Shown: positions 1-6,436, numbered from the stretch's first letter. The stretch is DNA of 6,436 bases from Bacteroidota bacterium (GCA_015490475.1 WFXT01000002.1:1-6436); one strand, 5' to 3'. A program made the numbers and translations. Notes: a model not told the origin generated them from the sequence alone.

Positions 1-71
1 AATGCCAAGGCTCGCCAAACCAGGGATTGCCAAATAGGAATTTCTCGTTTCTTGAAAAAAGAAGAACAGAA
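1..71 (+). other. gatB upstream segment, possible tail of an upstream gene
   Basis: No gene can be assigned here. Frame 2 could be the last residues of an upstream protein (MPRLAKPGIAK, stop TAG at 35-37). Frame 1 is open from the window edge to a TAA at 76-78, which would overlap the gatB start by a few bases. The gatB frame itself is also open to base 1. Any of the three could be the end of a preceding gene, so the sequence does not decide whether gatB is the first gene of its operon. No convincing promoter is visible in these bases. Confidence 0.25.
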
Positions 72-1520
72 ATGGTAAATGATTGGAAACCCGTAATAGG
101 TCTGGAAATCCATATCCAGCTAAAGACAAAAAGTAAGAATTTTTCACCAGAAGGCTATGAATATGGTGCAGAGCCTAATACATTGACACATCCCGTTAGC
201 CTTGCATACCCTGGCACTTTGCCAGTAGTTAACAAAAAAGTTATTGAATATGCAACACTACTGGGACTCGCCTTAAATGCAACAATTAGAAAAAGATTCT
301 TTTTCTCTCGCAAGAACTACTTCTATCCAGACCTACCCAAAGGTTATCAAATCACACAATATGAAACCCCTATTTGTGAAAATGGATATCTGCACTTCAA
401 AACAGGTAACACATGGAAGAAAGTCAGAATTCAGAGAATACAGATAGAAGAAGACACCGGAAAAAGTATTCATGACATAGACCCATTTTATACTCTTCTT
501 GATTTTAACAGAGCTGGAGTTCCACTGCTGGAATTAGTAACCGCACCGGACATCAATTCACCTGAGGAGGCACAGGCATTCCTTATAGCGGTCAGGCAAT
601 TAGTTCGTCATTTGGGCATCAGTGATGGCAACATGGAAGAAGGTTCCTTACGCTGCGATGCCAACATTTCTTTAATACCGCCAGGGCACGACAAGCCAGG
701 CAACAGGGTTGAAGTGAAAAACTTAAATTCTTTTCGCTTTCTAAGGAAAGCACTGGAATATGAAATTGAACGCCAGAAAAAAATATATGAGTCGGGAGGA
801 ACGGTAGATAGGGAAACAAGAGGATTTGATGCTGTGAAAGGAGTTACATTTTCCATGCGTACAAAGGAAGAACTGCATGATTATAGATATTTTCCTGAAC
901 CCGATATGCCACCATTTGAACTATCTGAAACCACAATAAAAAAACTAAAAGCTCAACTGCCCCCCTTGCCCTACGAACTATGGAAGAGATATAGAGAAGA
1001 ACTTAACCTGAGCGAAAAAGAAGCGGATTTCTTGATTGAAGACCTTGGTATAAGCAGATTTTTTGAAAGGGCTTTACAGACCTATGGATCACCGAAAAGC
1101 ATACTTAAATGGCTCATGGGTCCCGTACGTGCCTATTTAAACCAGAATTCTATTGACATCTCTGATTTTCCTATACCACCAGAGACCTTAGCCAGATTAG
1201 CCGAACTGGTTGACAAAGATGTTATACACTTCACTGTTGCAAGCCAGAAGTTGTTCCCCCTTCTGGTAAAGGAACCTGATAAAAATCCAGAAACTTTAAT
1301 TAAGGAACTTGCCCTTGACCAAAAAGCAGATGAATCATTCATTGAACAGGTCGTCAGGGAAGTCCTTGATTCATACCCTGAAAAGATTGAACAATATCAC
1401 AAAGGAAAAACAGGATTGTTGGGATTATTTATCGGCGAGTCAATGAAAAAACTGAGAGGTAAAGCAGACCCCCGAAAGGTTCGCGAAGTAGTGGTAAACC
1501 TTTTAAACGAGCGAAAATGA
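72..1520 (+). CDS. gatB: Asp-tRNA(Asn)/Glu-tRNA(Gln) amidotransferase subunit B
   Basis: GatB is the tRNA-binding and kinase subunit of the cytoplasmic GatCAB complex. The complex phosphorylates and amidates Glu-tRNA(Gln), and in some species Asp-tRNA(Asn), using ammonia released by GatA. The product is 482 aa from the ATG at 72, the usual family length. Visible family motifs are GLEIHIQL (about residues 10-17), RKNYFYPDLPKGYQ (80-93), the signature LLDFNRAGVPLLELV (142-156), MEEGSLRCDANIS (188-200), VEVKNLNSF (213-221) and DYRYFPEPD (270-278). The YqeY-like C-terminal tail has GLFIGESMKKLRGKADP near 450-467. The start at 72 is preferred over an in-frame TTG at 27 because the homologous part begins just after it and a purine-rich AAGAAGAACAGAA precedes it. 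The cysteines that bind zinc in many GatB proteins are absent (region 23-55), as in the Bacteroidetes form. gatA and gatC are not in the window. The stop overlaps the next start as ATGA. Confidence 0.97.
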   Translation: MVNDWKPVIGLEIHIQLKTKSKNFSPEGYEYGAEPNTLTHPVSLAYPGTLPVVNKKVIEYATLLGLALNATIRKRFFFSRKNYFYPDLPKGYQITQYETPICENGYLHFKTGNTWKKVRIQRIQIEEDTGKSIHDIDPFYTLLDFNRAGVPLLELVTAPDINSPEEAQAFLIAVRQLVRHLGISDGNMEEGSLRCDANISLIPPGHDKPGNRVEVKNLNSFRFLRKALEYEIERQKKIYESGGTVDRETRGFDAVKGVTFSMRTKEELHDYRYFPEPDMPPFELSETTIKKLKAQLPPLPYELWKRYREELNLSEKEADFLIEDLGISRFFERALQTYGSPKSILKWLMGPVRAYLNQNSIDISDFPIPPETLARLAELVDKDVIHFTVASQKLFPLLVKEPDKNPETLIKELALDQKADESFIEQVVREVLDSYPEKIEQYHKGKTGLLGLFIGESMKKLRGKADPRKVREVVVNLLNERK

Positions 1521-2647
1521 AGGCAAAAGCACTGTTCTTAAGCCTGATAATGGGAACAATATACTTATTGATCATCGCATATAGCTGTCAGTCTCAGAAA
1601 AATAACAGTGGACCACAAGAAAATCAGACCATAGTAGCAGGGCAAATACTGGGATTAAGCAATTCTCTGCTAATACTTCAAAAATTTGAATATCCACGAA
1701 GCCGATTGATTGACACTGTTAGAACAGATGAAAATGGACAGTTTGCCTTCCGGATAAACATAGATACGCCGATAATAGCCATGGTTCGGGCATCCCGTGG
1801 TTTCTTGCCCATTTACCTGGAACCAGGCGACTCAGTAACTGTTTACGGTCGTTTTGATAATTGGGTATATTACAAAGCTATGGGTAATAAAGGAAGCGAA
1901 ATATTATACAGACAAATTGGATTGTTAGCCACAGCGGCAGAAGAATATTTTGGAACATCAAATCTGTTTGGACTTGCAATGCTACTCAAAAGGCTACCAA
2001 CAGAAGATTCAAGAGTACAGCAGTATTACAGGATATTGTTCAGTTTTTTGGATACTACAAGCCACCCTGTTGCAATGTGGTTCCTGTTTTTTATTGAATC
2101 TGAACGTTTTCCAGACTCTATAAGGCACTATGCTCAAAAATTTAAAACCAAGTTTGGAAATCATCCCTTATATGAAGAGGTCCGCAAGATGATAATGGAT
2201 AAACTTAGGACTGCACCTGGCAGTGAAGCTCCTGATTTTGCAGCACCTAATCCGGAAGGCAAGCCAGTTAGACTCTCTGAATTACGTGGCAAAGTCGTTT
2301 TATTGCAGTTCTGGGCAAGTTGGTGTAAACCCTGCAGACGAAATAACCCCAAACTTGTTGCTTTATATGACAGATACCATGACAAGGGATTTGATATATT
2401 CAGCTTTTCAATAGATACAGACAAAGGAAAATGGGTTCAGGCAATCAAGCAGGACAACTTAAAATGGCAATATCACGCCAGCGATCTTAAAGGATGGAAA
2501 TCGCCAATAGCTCAGTTATACAAGGTCACGCACACTCCAACGTATATCTTGATTTCGCCTACTGGACACATAATAGCCTATGATATTCATCCTTCCTTGT
2601 TAGAACAGGAAGTAGAAAAGGCAATGCAAGAGTATGCTGTTAAGTAA
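1517..2647 (+). CDS. TlpA/ResA-like thioredoxin-domain lipoprotein (DUF4369-like N-terminus)
   Basis: This is a 376-aa envelope protein predicted to be a thiol-disulfide oxidoreductase. It begins with a basic, hydrophobic signal (residues 1-23) ending in AYSC, so Cys24 may be lipidated. The lipobox is weak, with Ala at -3 and Tyr at -2. Residues about 37-115 form a beta-rich DUF4369-like region with a DENGQF turn and LEPGDSVTV, typical of Bacteroidetes TlpA-like proteins. A helical linker (about 120-230) follows, then an AhpC/TSA-TlpA thioredoxin fold from about 234. That fold carries GSEAPDF, LRGKVVLLQFWASWCKPC with the redox pair Cys270/Cys273, and the cis-proline loop HTPTYIL (Pro341). Family knowledge suggests it reduces or exchanges disulfides of exported proteins, for example in cytochrome c maturation; the substrate cannot be inferred. 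It starts inside the gatB stop (ATGA overlap) and lies 11 bases before dtd, suggesting cotranscription. It could equally be annotated as a generic redoxin-domain protein. Confidence 0.9.
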   Translation: MKAKALFLSLIMGTIYLLIIAYSCQSQKNNSGPQENQTIVAGQILGLSNSLLILQKFEYPRSRLIDTVRTDENGQFAFRINIDTPIIAMVRASRGFLPIYLEPGDSVTVYGRFDNWVYYKAMGNKGSEILYRQIGLLATAAEEYFGTSNLFGLAMLLKRLPTEDSRVQQYYRILFSFLDTTSHPVAMWFLFFIESERFPDSIRHYAQKFKTKFGNHPLYEEVRKMIMDKLRTAPGSEAPDFAAPNPEGKPVRLSELRGKVVLLQFWASWCKPCRRNNPKLVALYDRYHDKGFDIFSFSIDTDKGKWVQAIKQDNLKWQYHASDLKGWKSPIAQLYKVTHTPTYILISPTGHIIAYDIHPSLLEQEVEKAMQEYAVK

Positions 2648-2658
2648 ATGCATTAACC

Positions 2659-3099
2659 ATGAGATGTGTTATTCAACGTGTTTCTGAAGCTTCTGTTCAT
2701 GTAGATGGAAAAGAAGTGAGTAGCATCGGCAAAGGACTGTTAGTGCTCGTTGGGTTTAAATATGACGATGCGGAAGAACAGATTCAATGGATGGCAAGAA
2801 AAATTCCTGTGCTAAGGGTTTTTAATGACGAAGAAGGCAAAATGAATCTGTCTGTAGAAGACATTAAAGGCGAAATCCTTGTCGTTAGCCAGTTTACACT
2901 ATATGGCGAACTAAAAAAGGGCACAAGACCATCATATAGCAAAGCTGCTTCTCCTGAAATGGCTCAAAGCCTTTATGATAAATTCATTAAGGAGCTGAAA
3001 AGCCGAACCACCTGCCCCGTTAAAACAGGAATTTTTAGAGCCTATATGCAGGTCAGTTTGATTAATGATGGTCCTGTAACTATTATACTTGAGAGATAG
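2659..3099 (+). CDS. dtd: D-aminoacyl-tRNA deacylase
   Basis: Dtd is a cytoplasmic homodimer that hydrolyses D-aminoacyl-tRNAs, and glycine mischarged on tRNA(Ala), protecting translation from misacylated tRNA. The product is 146 aa, full family length. It starts MRCVIQRVSEASVHVDG and carries both active-site motifs: SQFTLY (Ser77-Tyr82) and the cross-subunit Gly-cisPro motif NDGPVT (136-141; Gly138-Pro139), which gives L-residue rejection. KKGTRPSYSKAASPE (87-100) and VKTGIF..YMQVSLI (121-135) also match the family. At 127-129 it reads R-A-Y where E. coli Dtd has A-A-D, a small difference outside the two catalytic motifs. The ATG lies 11 bases after the thioredoxin lipoprotein, with no clear Shine-Dalgarno sequence. 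It is the last gene of the probable gatB operon and converges with mgtE. Confidence 0.97.
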   Translation: MRCVIQRVSEASVHVDGKEVSSIGKGLLVLVGFKYDDAEEQIQWMARKIPVLRVFNDEEGKMNLSVEDIKGEILVVSQFTLYGELKKGTRPSYSKAASPEMAQSLYDKFIKELKSRTTCPVKTGIFRAYMQVSLINDGPVTIILER

Positions 3100-3110
3100 T
3101 CTTTTCTCAA
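3089..3110. other. small hairpin across the dtd/mgtE convergent stops
   Basis: TTGAGAGA (3089-3096) can pair with TTTCTCAA (3103-3110), with one G-U wobble in the + strand RNA, around a 6-base loop that holds the dtd stop codon. It covers the 7-base gap between the two converging genes and the last codons of each. No T-run follows on either strand, so it is not a classic intrinsic terminator. It may slow or mark 3' ends of both transcripts, or be chance. Confidence 0.3.
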
Positions 3111-4528
3111 CGAGTGGGACTTATATCCAGAAGCCACATTGCTACAGAAAAATAAATAGCAACTCCTGTTATATCAACTAGGGTAGCAAGGAAGGGACTG
3201 GAAGCCAATGCAGGGTCTTTACCAAGGGCATGAATAACTAAAGGAATCAAAGAACCCATTAATGTAGCAAAAACTATTTGCACTGCAAGTGAAATCCCTA
3301 CTACCCAGGCTATTTTGACAAGTTCAAAACCGGGTCCTAAATGAGCGGGGTCAACCACTAAAAATACTTCTCCCATTCCAAGCAAACCAAGGGTAATACC
3401 CAGTATAATGCCCACACGTGCTTCGTTCCAGACGATTTTGAGCCAATCAGAGACAGTCACCTGTCCCAAAGCCAATGCCCTTATTATTTGGGCTGCGGCT
3501 TGAGAGCCTGAATTACCTCCCATTCCAGTGACCAGCGGCAGAAAGAAAGCCAGTGCTGCCACTTTCGCTATTATTCCTTCAAAATACCGAATTACTGTCG
3601 CAGTGCCCATAGCCATAAGGGCAAGAATAACAAGCCACACCACCCTCCTCCGATAATGGTCCCATATTGATAGCTCTTTATATTCAAATGTTTCCTCTGG
3701 AACGATACCCATCATCTTTTCTAAGTCTTCTGTTTGTTCTTCACGCAGAACATCCATCGCCTCATCATAAGTAACAATTCCTACTAACTGACCAAGGTCA
3801 TTAACCACAGGAATTGCTATCAGATCATACTTCTCTATTTTATTTACAACTTCTTCTCTGTCTTCATTGACATGTGCATACACAAAATCCTTTAGCATTA
3901 TGTCATCTATCTTCTGGTCTGGATTAGCAAGAACAAGTTTTCTAAGAGTAAGCACTCCTTTTAATTTCTGGTCATCATCAACAACATAAGTATAATATAT
4001 CATTTTTCTAGGGGCATCTCTCCTGACTTTTTCCAAAGCTTCTTGTGCTGTCATTCCCTCATACAAAGTGGCAAAGTCTGTGCTCATTATACCTCCTGCC
4101 GTGTCCTCTGGATATGCACTTAGCTTGATAACCTCTTCACGAACCTGCTTTGACAGATATGGAAGCAATAGCGACTGCTCCTCCGGGGTAAGGTCCTGAA
4201 AGAAGTCAACCCTTTCTGCTGAGTCTGCAAGTTCAAATATTTTAGCAAATCTTCGTGGACCTAAATGAAGTAATAGTTTTTTCTGATAGTCTCTATCAAG
4301 GTCATTAAATATTAATGCTTGCTGTTCTGGGCTAAATCTTTCAAAAAAATCAAAAAATAAGTGTTCTGGAAGACTTTGTAAAATCTCTGCTACTTCAACA
4401 GGTGGCTTTTGCTGAAGAATATCCTTCCACCTATCCCAGTCAGGGTCAGCACGTATTTCTTCTATCAACTGTTGAACTTCCTCCTCCCTCTCTGTTTCTT
4501 CTCCCAATATTAATTCTTCTTCCTGCAC
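3107..4528 (-). CDS. mgtE: MgtE-family magnesium transporter
   Basis: MgtE is an inner-membrane homodimeric Mg2+ channel gated by cytosolic magnesium. The 473-aa product has the full layout. A very acidic N-terminal tail (13 Asp/Glu in the first 30 residues) precedes the helical MgtE_N domain (about 33-140). Two CBS domains follow (about 141-200, with EDTAGGIMSTDF, and about 205-265, with LIAIPVVNDLGQLVGIVTYD), then a plug-helix segment (about 265-290). About five membrane helices lie within 295-470. The pore region shows GMGGNSGSQ (335-343), GKDPALASSPF and TLVDITG. Asp452 in the last helix probably corresponds to the pore aspartate of Thermus MgtE. The start is GTG at 4526-4528, the only plausible one: an in-frame stop lies 11 codons upstream and the first ATG is at codon 148. 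The Shine-Dalgarno is weak. It is transcribed toward dtd and divergently from the small membrane gene at 4627. It may be expressed alone, as no partner gene follows on its strand. Confidence 0.96.
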   Translation of the reverse strand: MQEEELILGEETEREEEVQQLIEEIRADPDWDRWKDILQQKPPVEVAEILQSLPEHLFFDFFERFSPEQQALIFNDLDRDYQKKLLLHLGPRRFAKIFELADSAERVDFFQDLTPEEQSLLLPYLSKQVREEVIKLSAYPEDTAGGIMSTDFATLYEGMTAQEALEKVRRDAPRKMIYYTYVVDDDQKLKGVLTLRKLVLANPDQKIDDIMLKDFVYAHVNEDREEVVNKIEKYDLIAIPVVNDLGQLVGIVTYDEAMDVLREEQTEDLEKMMGIVPEETFEYKELSIWDHYRRRVVWLVILALMAMGTATVIRYFEGIIAKVAALAFFLPLVTGMGGNSGSQAAAQIIRALALGQVTVSDWLKIVWNEARVGIILGITLGLLGMGEVFLVVDPAHLGPGFELVKIAWVVGISLAVQIVFATLMGSLIPLVIHALGKDPALASSPFLATLVDITGVAIYFSVAMWLLDISPTR

Positions 4529-4581
4529 AATTGCAAACTTACTGTGGTTTAACTGTTAAAACCAACATTAGGTTTCATTTA

Positions 4582-4615
4582 CAAATTTTTGCTTAATTTT
4601 ATCAAGTAAGTCAAA
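4582..4615 (-). promoter_or_regulatory. weak Bacteroidota-type promoter candidate for mgtE
   Basis: Reading the - strand, TTTG (complement of 4612-4615) is followed after 22 bases by AAAATTTG (complement of 4582-4589). The latter differs from the Bacteroidota -7 consensus TAnnTTTG by one base. It would give a leader of roughly 45-50 bases before the GTG start of mgtE. The region is very AT-rich, so a match of this quality can arise by chance. No comparable candidate was found on the + strand for the gene at 4627. Confidence 0.3.
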
Positions 4616-4626
4616 ATAAATCAATC

Positions 4627-4836
4627 ATGTGTAATGTAGGTGGAATAGACAGATGGCTACGACTGATAATTGGTCTAATAGTCATAGGGATAGGGTATTA
4701 CTTAGGCAAAAACTGGATTGTAATGGCTATTGGAGCAATCCTGTTCCTGACTGGCGTTTTCGGTTTTGCCTACTATATAAAGTTCTGGGAATTTCAACAT
4801 GCCCCAATAAAGAGTAGAACACCAGATTTTTGGTAA
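4627..4836 (+). CDS. small DUF2892-like (YgaP-type) inner-membrane protein
   Basis: The 69-aa product opens with MCNVGGIDRWLRLIIGL, matching the N-terminal pattern of the DUF2892 family (NVG..DR..R...G). Two hydrophobic segments follow (about 11-27 and 30-50), separated by a short LGKNW turn, which predicts a hairpin in the inner membrane. The function of this family is not known; its domain is sometimes fused to rhodanese domains, as in YgaP. The C-terminus is unusual. Where many members read GFCPLY followed by Leu-Gly, this one reads GFAYYIKFW and continues with a hydrophilic tail (HAPIKSRTPDFW). Only one cysteine, Cys2, is present. The ATG at 4627 has no clear Shine-Dalgarno, only an A-rich leader. 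It stands alone, divergent from mgtE and 69 bases before the metalloprotease, which has its own promoter. Confidence 0.85.
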   Translation: MCNVGGIDRWLRLIIGLIVIGIGYYLGKNWIVMAIGAILFLTGVFGFAYYIKFWEFQHAPIKSRTPDFW

Positions 4837-4855
4837 ATTATATAAGTTTATCCCG

Positions 4856-4887
4856 TTTGTGTGTAAAGGCATTTTCATGTAACTTTG
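4856..4887 (+). promoter_or_regulatory. Bacteroidota-type promoter of the M43 protease gene
   Basis: TTTG at 4856-4859 and TAACTTTG at 4880-4887 are separated by 20 bases. This exactly matches the -33 TTTG / -7 TAnnTTTG pattern recognised by the primary sigma factor of Bacteroides and Flavobacterium. Transcription would start around 4892-4896, leaving a leader of only about 10-14 bases before the ATG at 4906. It lies in the 69-base gap after the DUF2892-like gene, so the protease is probably its own transcription unit. Confidence 0.7.
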
Positions 4888-4905
4888 CTATTAAAAAGCA
4901 TATTA

Positions 4906-6436
4906 ATGAAGCAGGTGATACGTGTGGTAACTTTATTTATTTTGAATCTTCCCGTTTTAGCTCAAATGGACGGCAACAGAGGATGTGGTACCATTTTGCC
5001 CCCTCCCTTTATACAATTCTTGAAAGAAAAACCATACAAAAATCTCAGAAATTTTGATCTAACTACAACTTACTGGGTTCCAACAACTATACATATAATT
5101 TGTAAAGATGACAGTTCTGGTTGTTATCCCCTCATTCCTTTTTTCCAAAACATGTGTGAAGTTCAAGCTTCCTTTTCACCTGCAAACATACAATTTTTCT
5201 TTCCTGAATTACTTCAAGATGTTCAACATCATTATTCAACAGACGCTTGGAATAATACCAACAATGCATTGTCTGACCTAATTAGCAATAACATGAAATC
5301 TCAACGGATGAACATGTTTATTATGGGCAATGGAGATGCTTGTGGTGCAACGGTTTGCGGATGCGTAAACTGTTGTGTGTTTGACGCGATAACGCTAAAT
5401 CCTGCCTGTGTGGGCCCACAAAATACAACTATTCAACACGAAATAGGACACTGGCTGGGCTTACCACACACTTTTGATGAATATTTTTCCGGATGCAGAG
5501 AATGTGTTGACAGGTCAAACTGTGACCAATGTGGAGACATGTTTTGCGACACAGAAGCTGATTATTTAGATTATCGTTGGGCATGTCCTTACTACGGAAA
5601 TCTTATGGAGCCCACCACATGCCCCTTGCCAACAGAACAACTCAATCCAGATCACACATTGTTCATGTCATATGCTGACGATAACTGCATGAACAGATTT
5701 AGTGGAGAACAAATATTACACATGCGTGCTTTAATACAAACTGGACTTAATTCTTCTCAATACGGCAACTGGTATGATAGAACATGGATAAAGAGCTATG
5801 CCCCCACACCACCTTCTGATACAATTGAATGGAACGACACTGTCTTATATGGAGAAATAACAAGAAACATAGCAATTTCGGGACACCTATTAATATGGAA
5901 ATCTGTTACAAACGCAAGTCACTATTTAATTGAAGCAATAGGAACGAACTTTATTAGAGATTGGATAACTACGGACACTTTCTTTTTCATTCCCCAATTG
6001 CCACCTAATGATCAGGTCACTATTTTTGTAAAACCCCTTAATTCCACATATTTCTGTGTACCACCTGTACAGTTCACAGTCAATACTTCATATTTGGCTC
6101 TGCGATATTCCATTGACACTCCTAAGTGCAGTGGTAAAGCAATAATCAACTTTTCTGTACCCAACGACACAACTAATGGGCAAATAATTATTTCCAACCT
6201 CCAAACTGGTAAAATCTCACTTATTTCCAAACCTGTTGAGGTCACAATGGAAGGATTTCACAAATTCTGGCTTTTCAACGCCTATGGAGACAGTGTTTTC
6301 GCATGGGTTCCCGTATTCAATATCAGTCCTAAGATTTCCATAACAGGTATCCAAGAACAGAACGATTCCTTAAAGGCAAATGTCTCACTATCGCCATCAA
6401 AAGATAATTATCCTATCACTTACCACTGGATTTTGC
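4906..6436 (+). CDS. secreted M43-family zinc metalloprotease, 3' end outside window
   Basis: This frame stays open for 510 codons to the window edge, so the C-terminus is missing. A signal peptide (MKQVIRVV, then a hydrophobic core) ends in PVLA with likely cleavage before Gln20. The catalytic domain (about 50-285) has the metzincin zinc motif HEIGHWLGLPH (His178, Glu179, His182, His188), the family's GDMFCDTEAD (210-219), and the Met-turn region LFMSYADDNCMNRFSGEQ (252-268), with the Met-turn probably Met254. These identify peptidase family M43 (pappalysin/cytophagalysin type), which cleaves extracellular proteins. Eighteen cysteines lie between residues 27 and 261, suggesting many disulfides. 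Downstream are a fibronectin-III-like region (about 306-386, with LIWKSVTNASHYLIEA), an unassigned beta-rich stretch (387-470), and from about 475 what may be a PKD/Ig-like repeat ending in YPITYHWIL. A type IX secretion sorting domain would be expected at the missing end. The start at 4906 follows an in-frame stop at 4864-4866 with no earlier start codon. Confidence 0.93.
   Translation, partial: MKQVIRVVTLFILNLPVLAQMDGNRGCGTILPPPFIQFLKEKPYKNLRNFDLTTTYWVPTTIHIICKDDSSGCYPLIPFFQNMCEVQASFSPANIQFFFPELLQDVQHHYSTDAWNNTNNALSDLISNNMKSQRMNMFIMGNGDACGATVCGCVNCCVFDAITLNPACVGPQNTTIQHEIGHWLGLPHTFDEYFSGCRECVDRSNCDQCGDMFCDTEADYLDYRWACPYYGNLMEPTTCPLPTEQLNPDHTLFMSYADDNCMNRFSGEQILHMRALIQTGLNSSQYGNWYDRTWIKSYAPTPPSDTIEWNDTVLYGEITRNIAISGHLLIWKSVTNASHYLIEAIGTNFIRDWITTDTFFFIPQLPPNDQVTIFVKPLNSTYFCVPPVQFTVNTSYLALRYSIDTPKCSGKAIINFSVPNDTTNGQIIISNLQTGKISLISKPVEVTMEGFHKFWLFNAYGDSVFAWVPVFNISPKISITGIQEQNDSLKANVSLSPSKDNYPITYHWIL

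Noticed and set aside
27..71. TTG start at 27 for GatB, giving 15 extra residues
   Set aside because: The extra residues lie outside the family's usual N-terminus, the ATG at 72 gives the standard length, and a purine-rich sequence precedes 72.
608..856. 82- and 66-codon - strand frames, and another at 1133-1342
   Set aside because: All are antisense to conserved GatB motifs and show no independent coding signs.
2161..2424. 87-codon - strand open frame, with a + strand frame at 2223-2414
   Set aside because: Both are shadows of the thioredoxin domain, whose WCKPC and cis-Pro motifs fix the real frame.
4402..4596. 64-codon + strand open frame
   Set aside because: It is antisense to the acidic N-terminus of MgtE; its Pro/Leu/Ser-rich translation is the mirror of Glu-rich codons.
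4837..4905. Intrinsic terminator after the DUF2892-like gene
   Set aside because: No stem followed by a T-run was found in this gap; it holds the protease promoter instead.
4830..5057. 75-codon open frame on the + strand overlapping the end of the DUF2892-like gene
   Set aside because: It overlaps the start of the M43 protease in another frame, contains the promoter boxes, and its translation has no recognisable signal or domain, whereas the 4906 frame has a signal peptide and a protease domain.
6012..6245. 77-codon open frame on the - strand
   Set aside because: It lies antisense inside the M43 protease coding region and has no domain-like features.

Overview
The window looks like an ordinary chromosomal segment from a member of the Bacteroidota (Bacteroidetes), at moderate AT-rich composition. 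Three things point there. GatB is the version lacking the zinc cysteines, with Bacteroidetes-like wording around them. A lipoprotein combining a DUF4369-like N-terminus with a TlpA-type thioredoxin domain is present. A promoter with the phylum's -33 TTTG / -7 TAnnTTTG pattern stands before a secreted M43 metalloprotease. Shine-Dalgarno sequences are weak or absent throughout, which also fits.

Left block (about 72-3099, + strand): gatB, a TlpA/ResA-like thioredoxin lipoprotein and dtd are packed head to tail, with a 4-base ATGA overlap and then an 11-base gap, so they are probably one transcript. GatB (tRNA-dependent amidotransferase) and Dtd (D-aminoacyl-tRNA deacylase) both act on wrongly charged or intermediate aminoacyl-tRNAs. 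The lipoprotein between them belongs to the cell envelope and its link to them is unclear.

Middle (3107-4528, - strand): a complete MgtE magnesium channel converges on dtd with only 7 bases between the stop codons. A small hairpin spans that junction. An AT-rich divergent region of about 98 bases separates mgtE from a 69-residue DUF2892-like membrane protein on the + strand (4627-4836).

Right block (4906 to the window end, + strand): the first 510 codons of a large secreted protein, cut by the window edge. It has a signal peptide, a cysteine-rich M43 (pappalysin/cytophagalysin-type) zinc metalloprotease domain with an intact HExxHxxGxxH motif and Met-turn, then fibronectin-III-like and other beta-sandwich-like regions, and the start of what may be a PKD-like repeat. 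It is the most distinctive gene in the window. No RNA genes, mobile elements, CRISPR arrays or convincing long repeats were seen, and I found no evidence of a novel multi-gene system.
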